DNA from: Mucilaginibacter kameinonensis
Lineage (GTDB): Bacteria > Bacteroidota > Bacteroidia > Sphingobacteriales > Sphingobacteriaceae
DNA length: 64,000 nucleotides
NCBI RefSeq assembly: GCF_003675385.1
Contig: NZ_RCWZ01000003.1
Span: 682,001-746,000 of the forward strand
Direction: 5' to 3'
In this document: positions 17,208-25,880 of the stretch, piece by piece
Numbering within the stretch: the stretch's first letter is position 1
How the letters are laid out: each line of letters opens with the position of its first letter
Program-made: the position numbers and the translations under genes
The notes under the pieces: generated by a model
Database searches by the model: none
Told to the model about the DNA's origin: nothing
What the model saw: only the letters and a program-made list of their open reading frames with translations

Positions 17208-19132
17208 ATCCTCTCGGGAACTTCGATGCCCAATAGCTTCATCCCTTTGCTGATCACCTTAGCTGATGATGCAGACAAGGCTAAACGGAATTGTTTTGAA
17301 TCTTCGTCCTCGGCTTGTAATATCGATTTTTCGTGATAGAACTTGTTATATGTTTTGGCAAGCTCATATACATAGTTGGCAATTACTGCCGGACTATAAC
17401 TCTTAGCGGCTTCTTTAACTGTTTCAGGGTATTTATTAAGCAATACAATCAAATCGCGCTCAACATCTGCCAATTCGGCAACCGCTGGTTTAATACCAGC
17501 GTTATAATTGGCCCTGCTTAATACCGATTTGATACGGGCGTGGGTATATTGAATAAATGGTCCGGTATGTCCCTGAAAATCTACTGATTCGTTAGGATCA
17601 AACAGTAAGCGCTTTTTAGGATCAACTTTTAACAGGAAATATTTAAGCGCGCCCATACCAATAGTATGATATAACGCAACTTTATCGTCTTCACTAAAAG
17701 CATCAACCTTGCCCATGGCCTCGGTTTGCTCTTTGGCAGTAGTTTCCATCTCAGCCATCAAATCATCAGCATCAACCACCGTACCCTCACGTGATTTCAT
17801 TTTCCCTGAAGGAAGGTCAACCATACCATACGATAAATGGAACAAGCCATCGGCCCCCTTTTTACCCAGTTTCTGCAGTATCAGGAACAACACTTTAAAG
17901 TGATAATCCTGCTCGTTACCTACCACATAAATGGACTTATCCATATGGTAATCATTGTATTTCAACTGGGCGGTACCCATATCCTGGGTAATATAAACCG
18001 AAGTACCATCGCCGCGAAGAACAAGCTTTTCGTCAAGCCCGTCTGAGCTAAGGTCTATCCATACCGAGTTATCGGCTTTTTTAAAGAACACGCCTTTTGC
18101 AAGCCCCTCTTCAATAATATCCTTACCTAACAGGTAAGTGTTCGATTCGTAGTAGTATTTATCAAAGTCAACGCCCAGTTGCTTGTAGGTTTCGGCAAAG
18201 CCTGCATACACCCAGCCGTTCATGGTGTGCCACAAGTTCATTACCTCTTCATCACCGGCTTCCCATTTTTGCAGCATCTGCTGGGTTTCAATCATGATAG
18301 GCGTAGCGTTCTTGGCTATCTCTTTGATCTTATCTTCTTCAGCGGCAATTTTCTCATTCAGCTCACCTATTAACTTTTGATTTGCCTCGTCGGTTTGCGC
18401 GCGTTTTTCCTTAACCTTGGCTATGGTAGCTAACGACTCCTCAATCTTAGTCTTTTGGTTTTCTTTAAAGGCCGAAAGGTCATGTTTATCATAAATTTCG
18501 CTCAAAACAGGTTTGAGCTGTTCTCTCAGTTCTTTATCAAAAGCAACATAATACTTACCTACCAGGTGGTCACCTTTCATGCCTGATGATTCAGGAGTTT
18601 CGCCATTGCCGAACTTTTGCCAGGCCAGCATGGATTTACAGATATGGATCCCGCGGTCATTAACCAAATTGGTTTTGATCACCTCATAACCATCGGCAGC
18701 CAAGATCTCAGCAACCGAATAACCCAATAAGTTGTTACGGATATGGCCGAGGTGCAAAGGTTTATTGGTGTTGGGAGATGAATACTCAACCATTACCTTT
18801 TCGCCATTTGGTTTTGCTACCGCGAAATCATCGGCAGTAATATTATTATATAACTGGCTAATCCAGTATTCATCGCTAATAGAAAGATTAAGGAAACCTT
18901 TGATCACGTTAAAGGATGCAATTTCCTTCAATTCGTTTTTAAGGTATTCACCTATTTCGATACCGGTTTGCTCCGGCCCTTTGCGCGAAAATTTGGTAAA
19001 CGGAAAGGTTACAATGGTTACCTGGCCTTCAAACTCCTTACGGGTTTCCTGTATGCTAACGGCGGCCGGTTCAATGTCAGTTTGGTATAATTGTTTAACT
19101 GCTTTTACGGCTGCTTCAATAATAAAATCCAT
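17204..19132 (-). CDS. argS: Arginyl-tRNA synthetase
   Basis: A class I aminoacyl-tRNA synthetase that charges tRNA-Arg. It shows the N-terminal additional domain, the signature SPNTNKPLHLGHIRN with the HLGH version of HIGH (127-130), the GKMKSREGT segment in place of KMSKS, and a C-terminal anticodon-binding DALR-type helix bundle ending in LLGIEVPERM. A charged coiled-coil-like insertion (about 225-275, rich in Lys/Glu) is visible. The 642-residue length is slightly above average. Confidence 0.96.
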   Translation of the reverse strand: MDFIIEAAVKAVKQLYQTDIEPAAVSIQETRKEFEGQVTIVTFPFTKFSRKGPEQTGIEIGEYLKNELKEIASFNVIKGFLNLSISDEYWISQLYNNITADDFAVAKPNGEKVMVEYSSPNTNKPLHLGHIRNNLLGYSVAEILAADGYEVIKTNLVNDRGIHICKSMLAWQKFGNGETPESSGMKGDHLVGKYYVAFDKELREQLKPVLSEIYDKHDLSAFKENQKTKIEESLATIAKVKEKRAQTDEANQKLIGELNEKIAAEEDKIKEIAKNATPIMIETQQMLQKWEAGDEEVMNLWHTMNGWVYAGFAETYKQLGVDFDKYYYESNTYLLGKDIIEEGLAKGVFFKKADNSVWIDLSSDGLDEKLVLRGDGTSVYITQDMGTAQLKYNDYHMDKSIYVVGNEQDYHFKVLFLILQKLGKKGADGLFHLSYGMVDLPSGKMKSREGTVVDADDLMAEMETTAKEQTEAMGKVDAFSEDDKVALYHTIGMGALKYFLLKVDPKKRLLFDPNESVDFQGHTGPFIQYTHARIKSVLSRANYNAGIKPAVAELADVERDLIVLLNKYPETVKEAAKSYSPAVIANYVYELAKTYNKFYHEKSILQAEDEDSKQFRLALSASSAKVISKGMKLLGIEVPERM

Positions 19133-19195
19133 TCGGCAAAATTAAATAAAATGGGCGGATTGCGAATATTAAAATGGCGATGTTTACACGTAGAT

Positions 19196-19441
19196 TAGGA
19201 GGCTCCTATGGAGCCACTACAAATTTAAGCCTTAGCTATAAACAGGGTACTCCTACGGAGTTTTTAGCAGCGATACCATCATTAATTGGGTGGGCTTATC
19301 CGTAGAAGAGTAAAATGAAAACGCGGGTATATGCTTTACTTGGTTATCTGTAATTAAACAAATAAGTGATCAACACTCCGTAGGAGTATCATGTTTATAG
19401 GCAAACAGAAACAAAATCAAGGCTCCGTAGGTGCCTCCTAC
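19196..19441. repeat. MITE-like or composite REP element with nested inverted repeats
   Basis: This 246-base intergenic block has nested, inverted arms. The outer 20-base ends (19196-19215 and 19422-19441) match at about 17 of 20 positions when one is reversed. The inner palindromes TACTCCTACGGAGT (19248-19261) and ACTCCGTAGGAGTAT (19376-19390) are also mirror images, with a shared CTATAAACA flank. The arms are about 68 bases each around a centre of about 110 bases. No coding frame is evident. Confidence 0.65.
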
Positions 19442-19450
19442 CTCAACCTG

Positions 19451-19942
19451 CTATTCCCTGCACATTCTTGTTAACAAAACCTCATGCTGAGGATATTGCG
19501 AAACTAATTCCACTTTTTTAGCCATTTCAAATTCACTGAAATCAAAACCCGGCGCCACGGCGCAACTCACCAGGGTAAAACCCTCGCCTGTCTTTAACTC
19601 GGCAGCAAACCATAATCCTGCCGGTACAACCAACGAAAAATTGCCGGTACCTTCGTCAGATAATTCAAGGCTTGCCAAACTGCCATCTTTTTCAATTACG
19701 CGGATAATTAACGGCTGCCCTTTATGAAAATACCAGTTCTCATCAGAGGCGATGCGGTGAAAACCGGAGAAATCATCATTCTCCAGCAAATAATATATAG
19801 AAGTGCAGGCTTGTTTTACTTCAGCAGTACCAATCCGGTTAACCTCTGCTGCCGAACGGAATACTTCCCGGTAATAACCACCTTCGGGATGAGGTAATAA
19901 ATTTAGCGACTGTATATAGTAAGCTGCATTTTGAGTTTCCAT
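19451..19942 (-). CDS. Cupin family protein (DUF985)
   Basis: A 163-residue protein that begins METQNAAYYIQSLNLLPHPEGGYYREVFRS, the standard DUF985 start with HPEGGYY. Further cupin strands include SIYYLLENDDFSGFHRI, WYFHKGQPL, VPAGLWFAAE and the family C-terminal signature VAPGFDFSEFE. The frame stays open upstream to 20101, but that extension overlaps the terminator and the 3' end of the HmuY gene, so 19942 is the real start. The function of the DUF985 family is not established; it is a metal-binding-type cupin. Confidence 0.9.
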   Translation of the reverse strand: METQNAAYYIQSLNLLPHPEGGYYREVFRSAAEVNRIGTAEVKQACTSIYYLLENDDFSGFHRIASDENWYFHKGQPLIIRVIEKDGSLASLELSDEGTGNFSLVVPAGLWFAAELKTGEGFTLVSCAVAPGFDFSEFEMAKKVELVSQYPQHEVLLTRMCRE

Positions 19943-19956
19943 AAAACAAGTATAAA

Positions 19957-19985
19957 CAAAAAAGCCTCCCTTACGGGAGGCCTCC
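19957..19985 (-). terminator. Intrinsic terminator of the haem-uptake operon
   Basis: On the minus strand the hairpin GCCTCCC-GTAA-GGGAGGC (19964-19981) is followed by a run of T. It lies 31 bases after the HmuY stop. Confidence 0.82.
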
Positions 19986-20015
19986 GACATAATTAACCAA
20001 CCAAAGAAAACCTGT

Positions 20016-20630
20016 CTATTTGAAGCTTGTTGTTCCGTCGCCCTGGTAAGCGTAACGGAAAGTATAATAACGTGATGCCGGCCTGGTAGTAAGATCAGCA
20101 AAGGCAGCAGTTGTAGTGTTTGGATTGCCTTTGTAATAGCTTATCATTTCTACTTTGGCATATTTACCATCGGCTGTCTTAATCACGAATATTTTACCTG
20201 GAGTAGCAAGTATGGCGTGCTGCGGAGCGGTTTCCGCAGTGTAAGTATACCAGCCCGAAATGGCAGGAGCACCCGTTGCATCAGTTTTATAATCGGCAGT
20301 TGGGGCCGTTGTTAAAGCTTCAAACGTGCTGCTCACTACCTGGGCTTGGGTTGTCCCGGTGCCAGATGTACCACCATTTGTAAATATGCTGGTCGATTTA
20401 AATTTAAGGTCCCACTTGGTTGCCGAAGCAGTGTCAGCTCCTGTAACCTCCGTGCCTGTAGCAAGGCTGAAATAAACCGTTGCCTTTGACGCACCATCAA
20501 GATCAGAAATGGTTTTAGTAGTAAGCTTGCTTTCTGCAGGAGTTGGATCGTCGTTGTTTTTGCTGCATGATGATGCCAGTAATATTACAGCCGAGCCTAA
20601 TGCCAATGATAAAGTTTTGAATTTGTTCAT
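20016..20630 (-). CDS. HmuY family haem-binding lipoprotein
   Basis: HmuY-type lipoproteins capture haem at the surface and pass it to a TonB receptor. The 204-residue protein has a lipobox ASSC (Cys22) and the family traits KATVYFSLATG, KWDLKFKST, a Thr/Ala-rich central part and the closing strands SRYYTFRYAYQ. The start lies 28 bases after the TonB receptor stop, so the two form an operon. The haem ligands cannot be assigned with confidence by eye. Confidence 0.88.
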   Translation of the reverse strand: MNKFKTLSLALGSAVILLASSCSKNNDDPTPAESKLTTKTISDLDGASKATVYFSLATGTEVTGADTASATKWDLKFKSTSIFTNGGTSGTGTTQAQVVSSTFEALTTAPTADYKTDATGAPAISGWYTYTAETAPQHAILATPGKIFVIKTADGKYAKVEMISYYKGNPNTTTAAFADLTTRPASRYYTFRYAYQGDGTTSFK

Positions 20631-20658
20631 GTGTGTTGTATGTATGATAGTTTAATAA

Positions 20659-22746
20659 TTATTGCTTGTTAAAATTGTAGGCCACACCGGCGTAAATAAG
20701 TCTGCCGGGGAGGTTTAGGATCACCTGCGGATCTTTATGATTAAACAGGTTTTGCGCAGTTACCTGCAAACGCAACGCATTGTTCATGAACAGCTTTGAA
20801 ACTGATGCGTTAACCAACATATAGCCGTTTGTATATTCATCGGCCCGGTTCACAATACCATTGCCATCGCTGTCTTTATAGCCATATCTGCCGCGGTAAA
20901 TAGCCCTTACTGAGGTGTTGATACCTGTTTTTTCTTCGTTATAGTTGAGCCTGATGTTGTAGGTATATTTCGATCTGCCGAGCAACCCGCCGTAATCGCT
21001 GCGTTTTAGGGCTTTGGTGAGATTGGTTTCGGGATCTTTGGTGAATACTTTTCCGGCCTTGATCTGGTCGAGCACATCCTGGTCATATGCTTCAAGGTAT
21101 TGGAAACCACCGCCTATTTGCAGGGGCTTAAACAGCTGATAAGTAACATCAGTTTCCAAGCCCTGCGTATAAACTTTATTAAGGTTGAAGTAAGAGAAAA
21201 CCGATTGTCCGTTTGTTTTCAAGGCGATGGCAGCAGTTTCAATCAGGTTGCTGATATTATTGCGGAACAGGTTGGCGGTCCAGTAAAGTTTAGCTACAGG
21301 TTTATACCTGAACCCGAAGTTGAAAGCTGTTGAACTCTCCGCATTCAATCTTTTTAGTGTCGAGGGATCTATCAGTACAGTTTCAATCTGTCCCTCCTGT
21401 TGTAAACGGGCTATCCCCGCTTGCGCTTCTTCATAACCGAATACGCTGTAGCCAACCTCGGCATTGGTAAAGTTGAGGTAGAGCTGCCTGAAATCCGGAG
21501 CCTTATAACCTTTGCCTGCCGAACCCAATATGGTCAGCTTATCGTTAAGCGCGTAACTTGCTGCCAGCTTAGGGCTAAACTGCGATTTGTAAACACTGTG
21601 CACGTCAAACCTGCCGCCTGCTATAATGTCAAGCTTTTTTACCGGGATCCAATCTGCCTGGAAATAGCCGTAACCAGATGTAAACGATTGTTGCTTAGTA
21701 TAGCGGGTAGCCTCAACAGTTTCGTACTGGCCGCCTACGCCTGCAGTTAGTTTCAGGTTATCCTGCAGGGCATAATCGTTCTGGATTTCAGCACGGTTAA
21801 AGGTTTGAGTAAAATAAGTTTGATCATAAATATCATGATTATCCTCGTACCTGATATCAGAATTTGTTTTATAAACCGAGCGGTAAAGCTGCAATACCGA
21901 AACATCTTTTTTGCTGAACCTGTGGGTAAGCACCGGCGCTAAGTTGAAATCCTTCTCGGTGCCTTTGCCCGAAGCAAAACGGTTATTATCAACCGAAAAA
22001 CGGCTGTCCTGATCATTGGTATAATACCTTACAGATAATTTCAGACTGGTGTTATCATCAAAACGATAAGCTGTTTTACCATTTAGCGTATATCCGTGAA
22101 AAGGCGAAACTGTTGGTATGCCCGAGGCTGGCTGTAAACTATAGCCGCCACTGCTGTTTCGGTTGGCAAAACCGCTGATGTAGAATTTGTTTGTTTTGTA
22201 CGACGAGTTCAGTGAAAGGTCGGCATTTTTATTGGTACCATATCGCCCGGCTACACCGCCGGAAAAGCCTTTGGCTGGCTCGGCGGTAATGATGTTCACT
22301 ACGCCGGCCATTGCCTCCGAGCCGTAAAGGGAAGATGTAGGGCCTTTAACTATTTCTATTCTATCGATATTATTGGTAGTTATCCTTGATAGCTCCAGGA
22401 TACCGGTGCTGCGACCGATAAGCGGCAGGCCATCTATCAGGATGAGGGTATAAGCCGGATCGAAACCCTGGATCTGGATGCCCTGCCCATGCGGATCATC
22501 TAAAATATTGATGCCGGTTTGTTCCGATAAAACCTCGTTCAGACGTACCAGTCCACGGTTTTTTATTTCTTCGGATGTGATGCGGGTTATAGGGATAGGT
22601 ACCTGCTGCAAGCTTTTCGCGGTGCGGGTACCGGTTACTACTACTTCTTTCAGTTGTTTAGTGCTATCCTTCCTTGTTGTGTCGCGCTGCGCAAAGGCAG
22701 CAGTTGAAGTAGACAATACAAATACCAAAGGAAGAATATTTTTCAT
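20659..22746 (-). CDS. TonB-dependent outer-membrane receptor, probably for haem
   Basis: A 695-residue receptor: signal peptide (ends near AAFAQ), TonB box/plug region starting LKEVVVTGTRT (about 32), plug motifs TLILIDGLPLIGR and IEIVKGPTSSLYGSEAMAGVVNIIT, then a 22-strand-type barrel ending in aromatic residues (VAYNFNKQ). There is no carboxypeptidase-like N-terminal extension, unlike SusC proteins. The linked HmuY lipoprotein and divergent AraC regulator support haem uptake (HmuR-like) and iron-responsive control, which is inference from context. Confidence 0.9.
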   Translation of the reverse strand: MKNILPLVFVLSTSTAAFAQRDTTRKDSTKQLKEVVVTGTRTAKSLQQVPIPITRITSEEIKNRGLVRLNEVLSEQTGINILDDPHGQGIQIQGFDPAYTLILIDGLPLIGRSTGILELSRITTNNIDRIEIVKGPTSSLYGSEAMAGVVNIITAEPAKGFSGGVAGRYGTNKNADLSLNSSYKTNKFYISGFANRNSSGGYSLQPASGIPTVSPFHGYTLNGKTAYRFDDNTSLKLSVRYYTNDQDSRFSVDNNRFASGKGTEKDFNLAPVLTHRFSKKDVSVLQLYRSVYKTNSDIRYEDNHDIYDQTYFTQTFNRAEIQNDYALQDNLKLTAGVGGQYETVEATRYTKQQSFTSGYGYFQADWIPVKKLDIIAGGRFDVHSVYKSQFSPKLAASYALNDKLTILGSAGKGYKAPDFRQLYLNFTNAEVGYSVFGYEEAQAGIARLQQEGQIETVLIDPSTLKRLNAESSTAFNFGFRYKPVAKLYWTANLFRNNISNLIETAAIALKTNGQSVFSYFNLNKVYTQGLETDVTYQLFKPLQIGGGFQYLEAYDQDVLDQIKAGKVFTKDPETNLTKALKRSDYGGLLGRSKYTYNIRLNYNEEKTGINTSVRAIYRGRYGYKDSDGNGIVNRADEYTNGYMLVNASVSKLFMNNALRLQVTAQNLFNHKDPQVILNLPGRLIYAGVAYNFNKQ

Positions 22747-22808
22747 TTATTTAGACTAATTAAAAATAATGATGCAAATTTGTGGCATAGCTATCATGTT
22801 TGGTTAAC

Positions 22809-22841
22809 GCCAAACGGATTGAAAACAACGCTAAACGGATT
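22809..22841 (+). promoter_or_regulatory. Candidate AraC-regulator operator: two direct repeats
   Basis: GCCAAACGGATT (22809-22820) and GCTAAACGGATT (22830-22841) match at 11 of 12 positions and start 21 bases apart, two helical turns. This is the geometry expected for two AraC-family subunits on one face of DNA. They lie just before the regulator's ATG and 62 bases from the divergent receptor gene, so they could control both. Confidence 0.55.
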
Positions 22842-22843
22842 TT

Positions 22844-23809
22844 ATGCACATAACCCTTACTCCTGTTTCACAAACCAACCGTCTTCAATTGACCTATCCG
22901 GAAGGTTTTAATGCAGCATCATGTTTAGAAAAGAGGCATCATGAGATAACACTTACCGATGGCGGGATTAAAGTAGATGAATGCTGGTTTGATGGTATCT
23001 GTGCGGTGTACAGTGTTCTTCATTCTGCTCAATCATTCACTATTAGTCTGGATTACCCTAAGCCATGCAGAATCCTGTTTTTTGCATTGGATGGTAAATT
23101 GGAGGCAGATACCGGAAGAACATTGATAAGAATGAACAAGGGCAATTGCTCTTCCGCCTGCCGGGCAAGTCTGAATGTCAATATATTAATTCACGTCAAC
23201 AGTACCATGCTGGCAATATGTATCGATGAATTATTTATAGAGAAGCTATCTGCCCAGGGAACTTTGCCTGCAGATGCAAAAAAATATCCTGATCATCTGA
23301 TAAAAAAAGATCTGACGACAAAGGCGCAATCTATCAGCAAAAATATTTTAGACAATAATCAAACGCCTTATATAAAACGGCTGTTGCTTGAGGCTGGCAT
23401 AGTAGATTTATTGATTAACCTGCATCAGCCAGAGGAAACAACCACACACCCTATTATTAGCGATGCGGACAAAACCCGTTTACTGGAAGCGCGGAATATC
23501 GTTGAACAAAATTTAAAACACCCCTGTTCATTGACCGAGCTTTCACGCAAAACAGGTCTTAATGATTTTAAACTGAAGAAGGGATTCAAAGCCTTATTCG
23601 GCCATACTGTTTTCGGTTACCTGGCCGAACGCCGGATGAGCCTCGCCCATAAATTACTTAAAGAAGGGTGCAGTGTTAGCGAAGTTGCCGAGACTGTGGG
23701 TTATAAAAACGCACATCATTTTACTGCCGCGTTTAAAAAACATTTTGACACGCTGCCGAGCAAAGTAAGTAAGCTGATGATATTGATGGGGTGTTTGGCC
23801 TGGATGTAA
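22844..23809 (+). CDS. AraC family transcriptional regulator
   Basis: A 321-residue regulator with a variable N-terminal sensing domain and a C-terminal double helix-turn-helix (about 225-318: CSLTELSRKTGLNDFKLKKGFK and VSEVAETVGYKNAHHFTAAFKKHF). The layout resembles PchR-like regulators that respond to siderophores or haem. It is divergent from the TonB receptor/HmuY operon, which is its most likely target. The N-terminal ligand is unknown. Confidence 0.9.
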   Translation: MHITLTPVSQTNRLQLTYPEGFNAASCLEKRHHEITLTDGGIKVDECWFDGICAVYSVLHSAQSFTISLDYPKPCRILFFALDGKLEADTGRTLIRMNKGNCSSACRASLNVNILIHVNSTMLAICIDELFIEKLSAQGTLPADAKKYPDHLIKKDLTTKAQSISKNILDNNQTPYIKRLLLEAGIVDLLINLHQPEETTTHPIISDADKTRLLEARNIVEQNLKHPCSLTELSRKTGLNDFKLKKGFKALFGHTVFGYLAERRMSLAHKLLKEGCSVSEVAETVGYKNAHHFTAAFKKHFDTLPSKVSKLMILMGCLAWM

Positions 23810-23827
23810 TTTTTTGTAGAGACGCAT

Positions 23828-24532
23828 TTATGAATTATTCTTCTGAAACAACTTCAAAACCCCTGCCTGGTTGTTTTGCTGCGCCAATTTCTTAGCAGAG
23901 AGGCCATCCTTATTCTCTATATTAAAATCGGCGCCATATTTCAGCAACAGCCCAATCTGGTCAAGCTTGTACTTGCGTTTCACGGCATGAAAAAGTGTTG
24001 TATTACCATCCTTATCTGCAAAGTTTACATCAGCGCCATTCTTTAAAAACCATTCGGCTATTTCAAAACGTTTCCAGTTATAGGCAGCCATAAACGGGGT
24101 ATCGTTTCCAATACCATTATCAGTTTGCGCGCCATAGCTTTTAAACAAATCAGCAGCTTCAACATCATTGTACCAGGTTATGGCGTACATACAATGTTCC
24201 GGGTCGGCACCGATTGCCAACAGATACTTGTATAATAGTTCGTTTCGGCCCCTGGTATAGGCATACCAGAGTGGTGTAGCAGGAAAAAAGCCACATTCTT
24301 CTTTTATCTGGTGCACGGCATTAAGATCCATACCGCCGGCGAGCAAAAGTTTAAGTATCGTCAAACTATCTTCAGCGTTTGCCGGGCGTTTGGCAATTTC
24401 AACACCACATAAATAATGAAGCGCGTTTTTACCACTGTCTTCCGCCCAGGTAAGCCACCTCAGGTCTTTTCCGATCATGGCCTTAACAGCTTCCACATTA
24501 AGCTCTTTGATATGCTGAATGAATTTAATCAT
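23828..24532 (-). CDS. Ankyrin-repeat protein
   Basis: A 234-residue cytoplasmic protein made almost entirely of ankyrin repeats. Recognisable repeat cores include GKNALHYLCG, TPLWYAYTRGRNELLYKYLLAIGADPE, TPFMAAYNWKRFEIAEWFLKNGADVNFADKDGNTTLFHAV and KYKLDQIGLLLKYGADFNIENKDGLSAKKLA. It has no signal peptide. It starts 10 bases after the upstream DUF1801 gene and is probably co-transcribed with it. It probably mediates protein contacts; the partner is unknown. Confidence 0.88.
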   Translation of the reverse strand: MIKFIQHIKELNVEAVKAMIGKDLRWLTWAEDSGKNALHYLCGVEIAKRPANAEDSLTILKLLLAGGMDLNAVHQIKEECGFFPATPLWYAYTRGRNELLYKYLLAIGADPEHCMYAITWYNDVEAADLFKSYGAQTDNGIGNDTPFMAAYNWKRFEIAEWFLKNGADVNFADKDGNTTLFHAVKRKYKLDQIGLLLKYGADFNIENKDGLSAKKLAQQNNQAGVLKLFQKNNS

Positions 24533-24542
24533 AACGCTTTTA

Positions 24543-24971
24543 CTACTTATCCAATATCGCCAACCAGGTTTTTACCGCGTTTTTCAAAGCCTCTTCTTTC
24601 GCGGCGACTTCTTCCATATCATGAAAAAAGGCCAGTCTTCGGCCATCGGCGTAATCACCGGAAAGCAAACCGGATGTATCGTTGATCCTGGCTCCCGAAG
24701 GAAATACCAATCGGATACAATCTTTCTGAAACACGTTTGAAACAATCACATACCTTTTATATTCCTTAATATCAAAAGGCCCCATTTCGCCGATGTACAA
24801 AAAACTTGGCGCGTTCCATTTGATATGCTCACCTATTCCGCTGTCAGCGCTCAGGATAATTTTTCTTAAAGCCTCCAATACATCCTTAAGCGGGTGATCA
24901 AGTTTTTTCATGTACACATCTACACCTGCCGAATCTGCAAGTGCGACTGTTGTTGTTGTTTTGGCTTTCAT
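24543..24971 (-). CDS. DUF1801 domain protein
   Basis: A 142-residue protein with the DUF1801 (YdhG-like) pattern: DVYMKKLDHPLKDVLEALRKIILSAD, then EHIKWNAPSFLYIGEMGPF and a C-terminal helix. Related proteins adopt a frataxin-like fold, and metal-related roles have been suggested for some, but function here is unknown. It is the first gene of a two-gene unit with the ankyrin protein. Confidence 0.85.
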   Translation of the reverse strand: MKAKTTTTVALADSAGVDVYMKKLDHPLKDVLEALRKIILSADSGIGEHIKWNAPSFLYIGEMGPFDIKEYKRYVIVSNVFQKDCIRLVFPSGARINDTSGLLSGDYADGRRLAFFHDMEEVAAKEEALKNAVKTWLAILDK

Positions 24972-25078
24972 GATTAAGCAGGTAATAAATTGATTGCGAA
25001 GCGTTATCTAATTTAAAAAAAGCATACTTAATACCAAAGGAACCGTAAATAGTACCATAAAACCAGGCAGCCTCATCT

Positions 25079-25086
25079 TAACTTTG
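25079..25086 (+). promoter_or_regulatory. Candidate -7 promoter box (TAnnTTTG) for DUF1348 gene
   Basis: TAACTTTG matches the Bacteroidota -7 consensus and lies 26 bases before the ATG at 25113. No clear -33 element was seen. Confidence 0.42.
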
Positions 25087-25112
25087 ATGTATCAAATTAG
25101 ATTATTACCATC

Positions 25113-25523
25113 ATGGAACAGAAGCTGCCACTCCCCCCATTTAATTTTGAAACAGCCACTCAAAAAGTACAATTAGCCGAAGATGCCTGGAACAGCCAGG
25201 ATCCGGCAAGGGTTTCCTTAGCGTATACAATCGACACCGAATGGCGTAACCGTTCGGAGTTTATAAACGGCCGCGAACAGGTGGTTGAGTTTTTAACGCG
25301 TAAATGGCAAAAAGAATTCGACTATAAACTAAAAAAAGAACTATGGGCCTTTACAGATAACCGCATAGCCGTACGTTTCGAGTATGAGTACCACAACGCC
25401 GATGGTGAATGGTTTCGTGCTTATGGAAACGAGAACTGGGAATTTGACGAAAACGGTCTGATGCAAAAACGTTATGCCAGCATCAACGATGTGCCCATCA
25501 AAGAAGAAGATAGGCGCCTTTAA
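25113..25523 (+). CDS. DUF1348 family protein (NTF2/SnoaL-like fold)
   Basis: A 136-residue single-domain protein that matches the DUF1348 pattern: PPFNFETATQKVQLAEDAWNSQDP, YTIDTEWRNRSEFINGREQ, RFEYEYHNADGEWFRAYGNENWEFDENGLM and a polar tail. The family has an NTF2-like cone fold and no established reaction. It is monocistronic and is followed by a perfect hairpin. Confidence 0.9.
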   Translation: MEQKLPLPPFNFETATQKVQLAEDAWNSQDPARVSLAYTIDTEWRNRSEFINGREQVVEFLTRKWQKEFDYKLKKELWAFTDNRIAVRFEYEYHNADGEWFRAYGNENWEFDENGLMQKRYASINDVPIKEEDRRL

Positions 25524-25531
25524 AACAAAGA

Positions 25532-25566
25532 ACCCATTGTAGAGGCCAATGGCCTCTACAATGGGT
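25532..25566. repeat. Perfect 16-bp hairpin after the DUF1348 gene
   Basis: The arms 25532-25547 and 25551-25566 are exact complements around a three-base AAT loop. It starts 8 bases after the stop and has no T-run. It may terminate transcription or be a small REP-type palindrome. Confidence 0.6.
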
Positions 25567-25761
25567 AACATCAATGTTTAATAATTAAGCAAAAAGGTTT
25601 AGGGCTTCCCTTAATTTAGGTTTATCATCTGAGCTATCTTTTTAATATTTCTGATGCTTTTTCATTGGCGTTAGATACTTCACATTGTTATTTTTCAGGG
25701 GTACAATTCAAAATTTGGAGCATTTCTTAATATCTCAAATCTCGTTGAAGCATTAAAAATC
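25567..25761 (-). other. Gene-free stretch with a possible decayed coding remnant on the minus strand
   Basis: No intact gene is visible between 25524 and 25880. On the minus strand, short protein-like pieces appear in different frames: about 25585-25638 reads DSSDDKPKLREALNLFA then stop, about 25643-25689 reads CEVSNANEKASEILK, and about 25703-25785 reads a segment containing FEILRNAPNFELYP. A one-base slip in an A-run near 25640 would join the first two. This may be a decayed gene end, or chance. Confidence 0.2.
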
Positions 25762-25787
25762 AAAAAGGGTGATATCACCCTTTTTTT
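25762..25787. terminator. Hairpin with T-run
   Basis: AAAAAGGGTGAT and its complement form a perfect palindrome at 25762-25785, followed by further T. It is terminator-like on both strands, although no intact gene directly precedes it on plus. Confidence 0.6.
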
Positions 25788-25880
25788 AGTTCAAAACGGA
25801 TAATAAAATGAAATACAAGTACATTATTTTTCCTATTTTGCATTTTTTTAACACCGGTTAATAGATATAACCTATAATTA

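Noticed and set aside
19943..20101. N-terminal extension of the DUF985 cupin gene
   Set aside because: The extension would cross a strong terminator and overlap the HmuY coding region; the conserved family start is at 19942.
23813..23830. TGTAGAGACGCAT-like half of a dispersed repeat next to the ankyrin gene stop
   Set aside because: Only one arm is present and no complementary arm is nearby, so it cannot be supported as an element from this window alone.
25687..25803. Plus-strand frame ending in LKIKKGDITLFLVQNG
   Set aside because: It has no start codon, begins after a nearby stop, and mostly reads the terminator palindrome.
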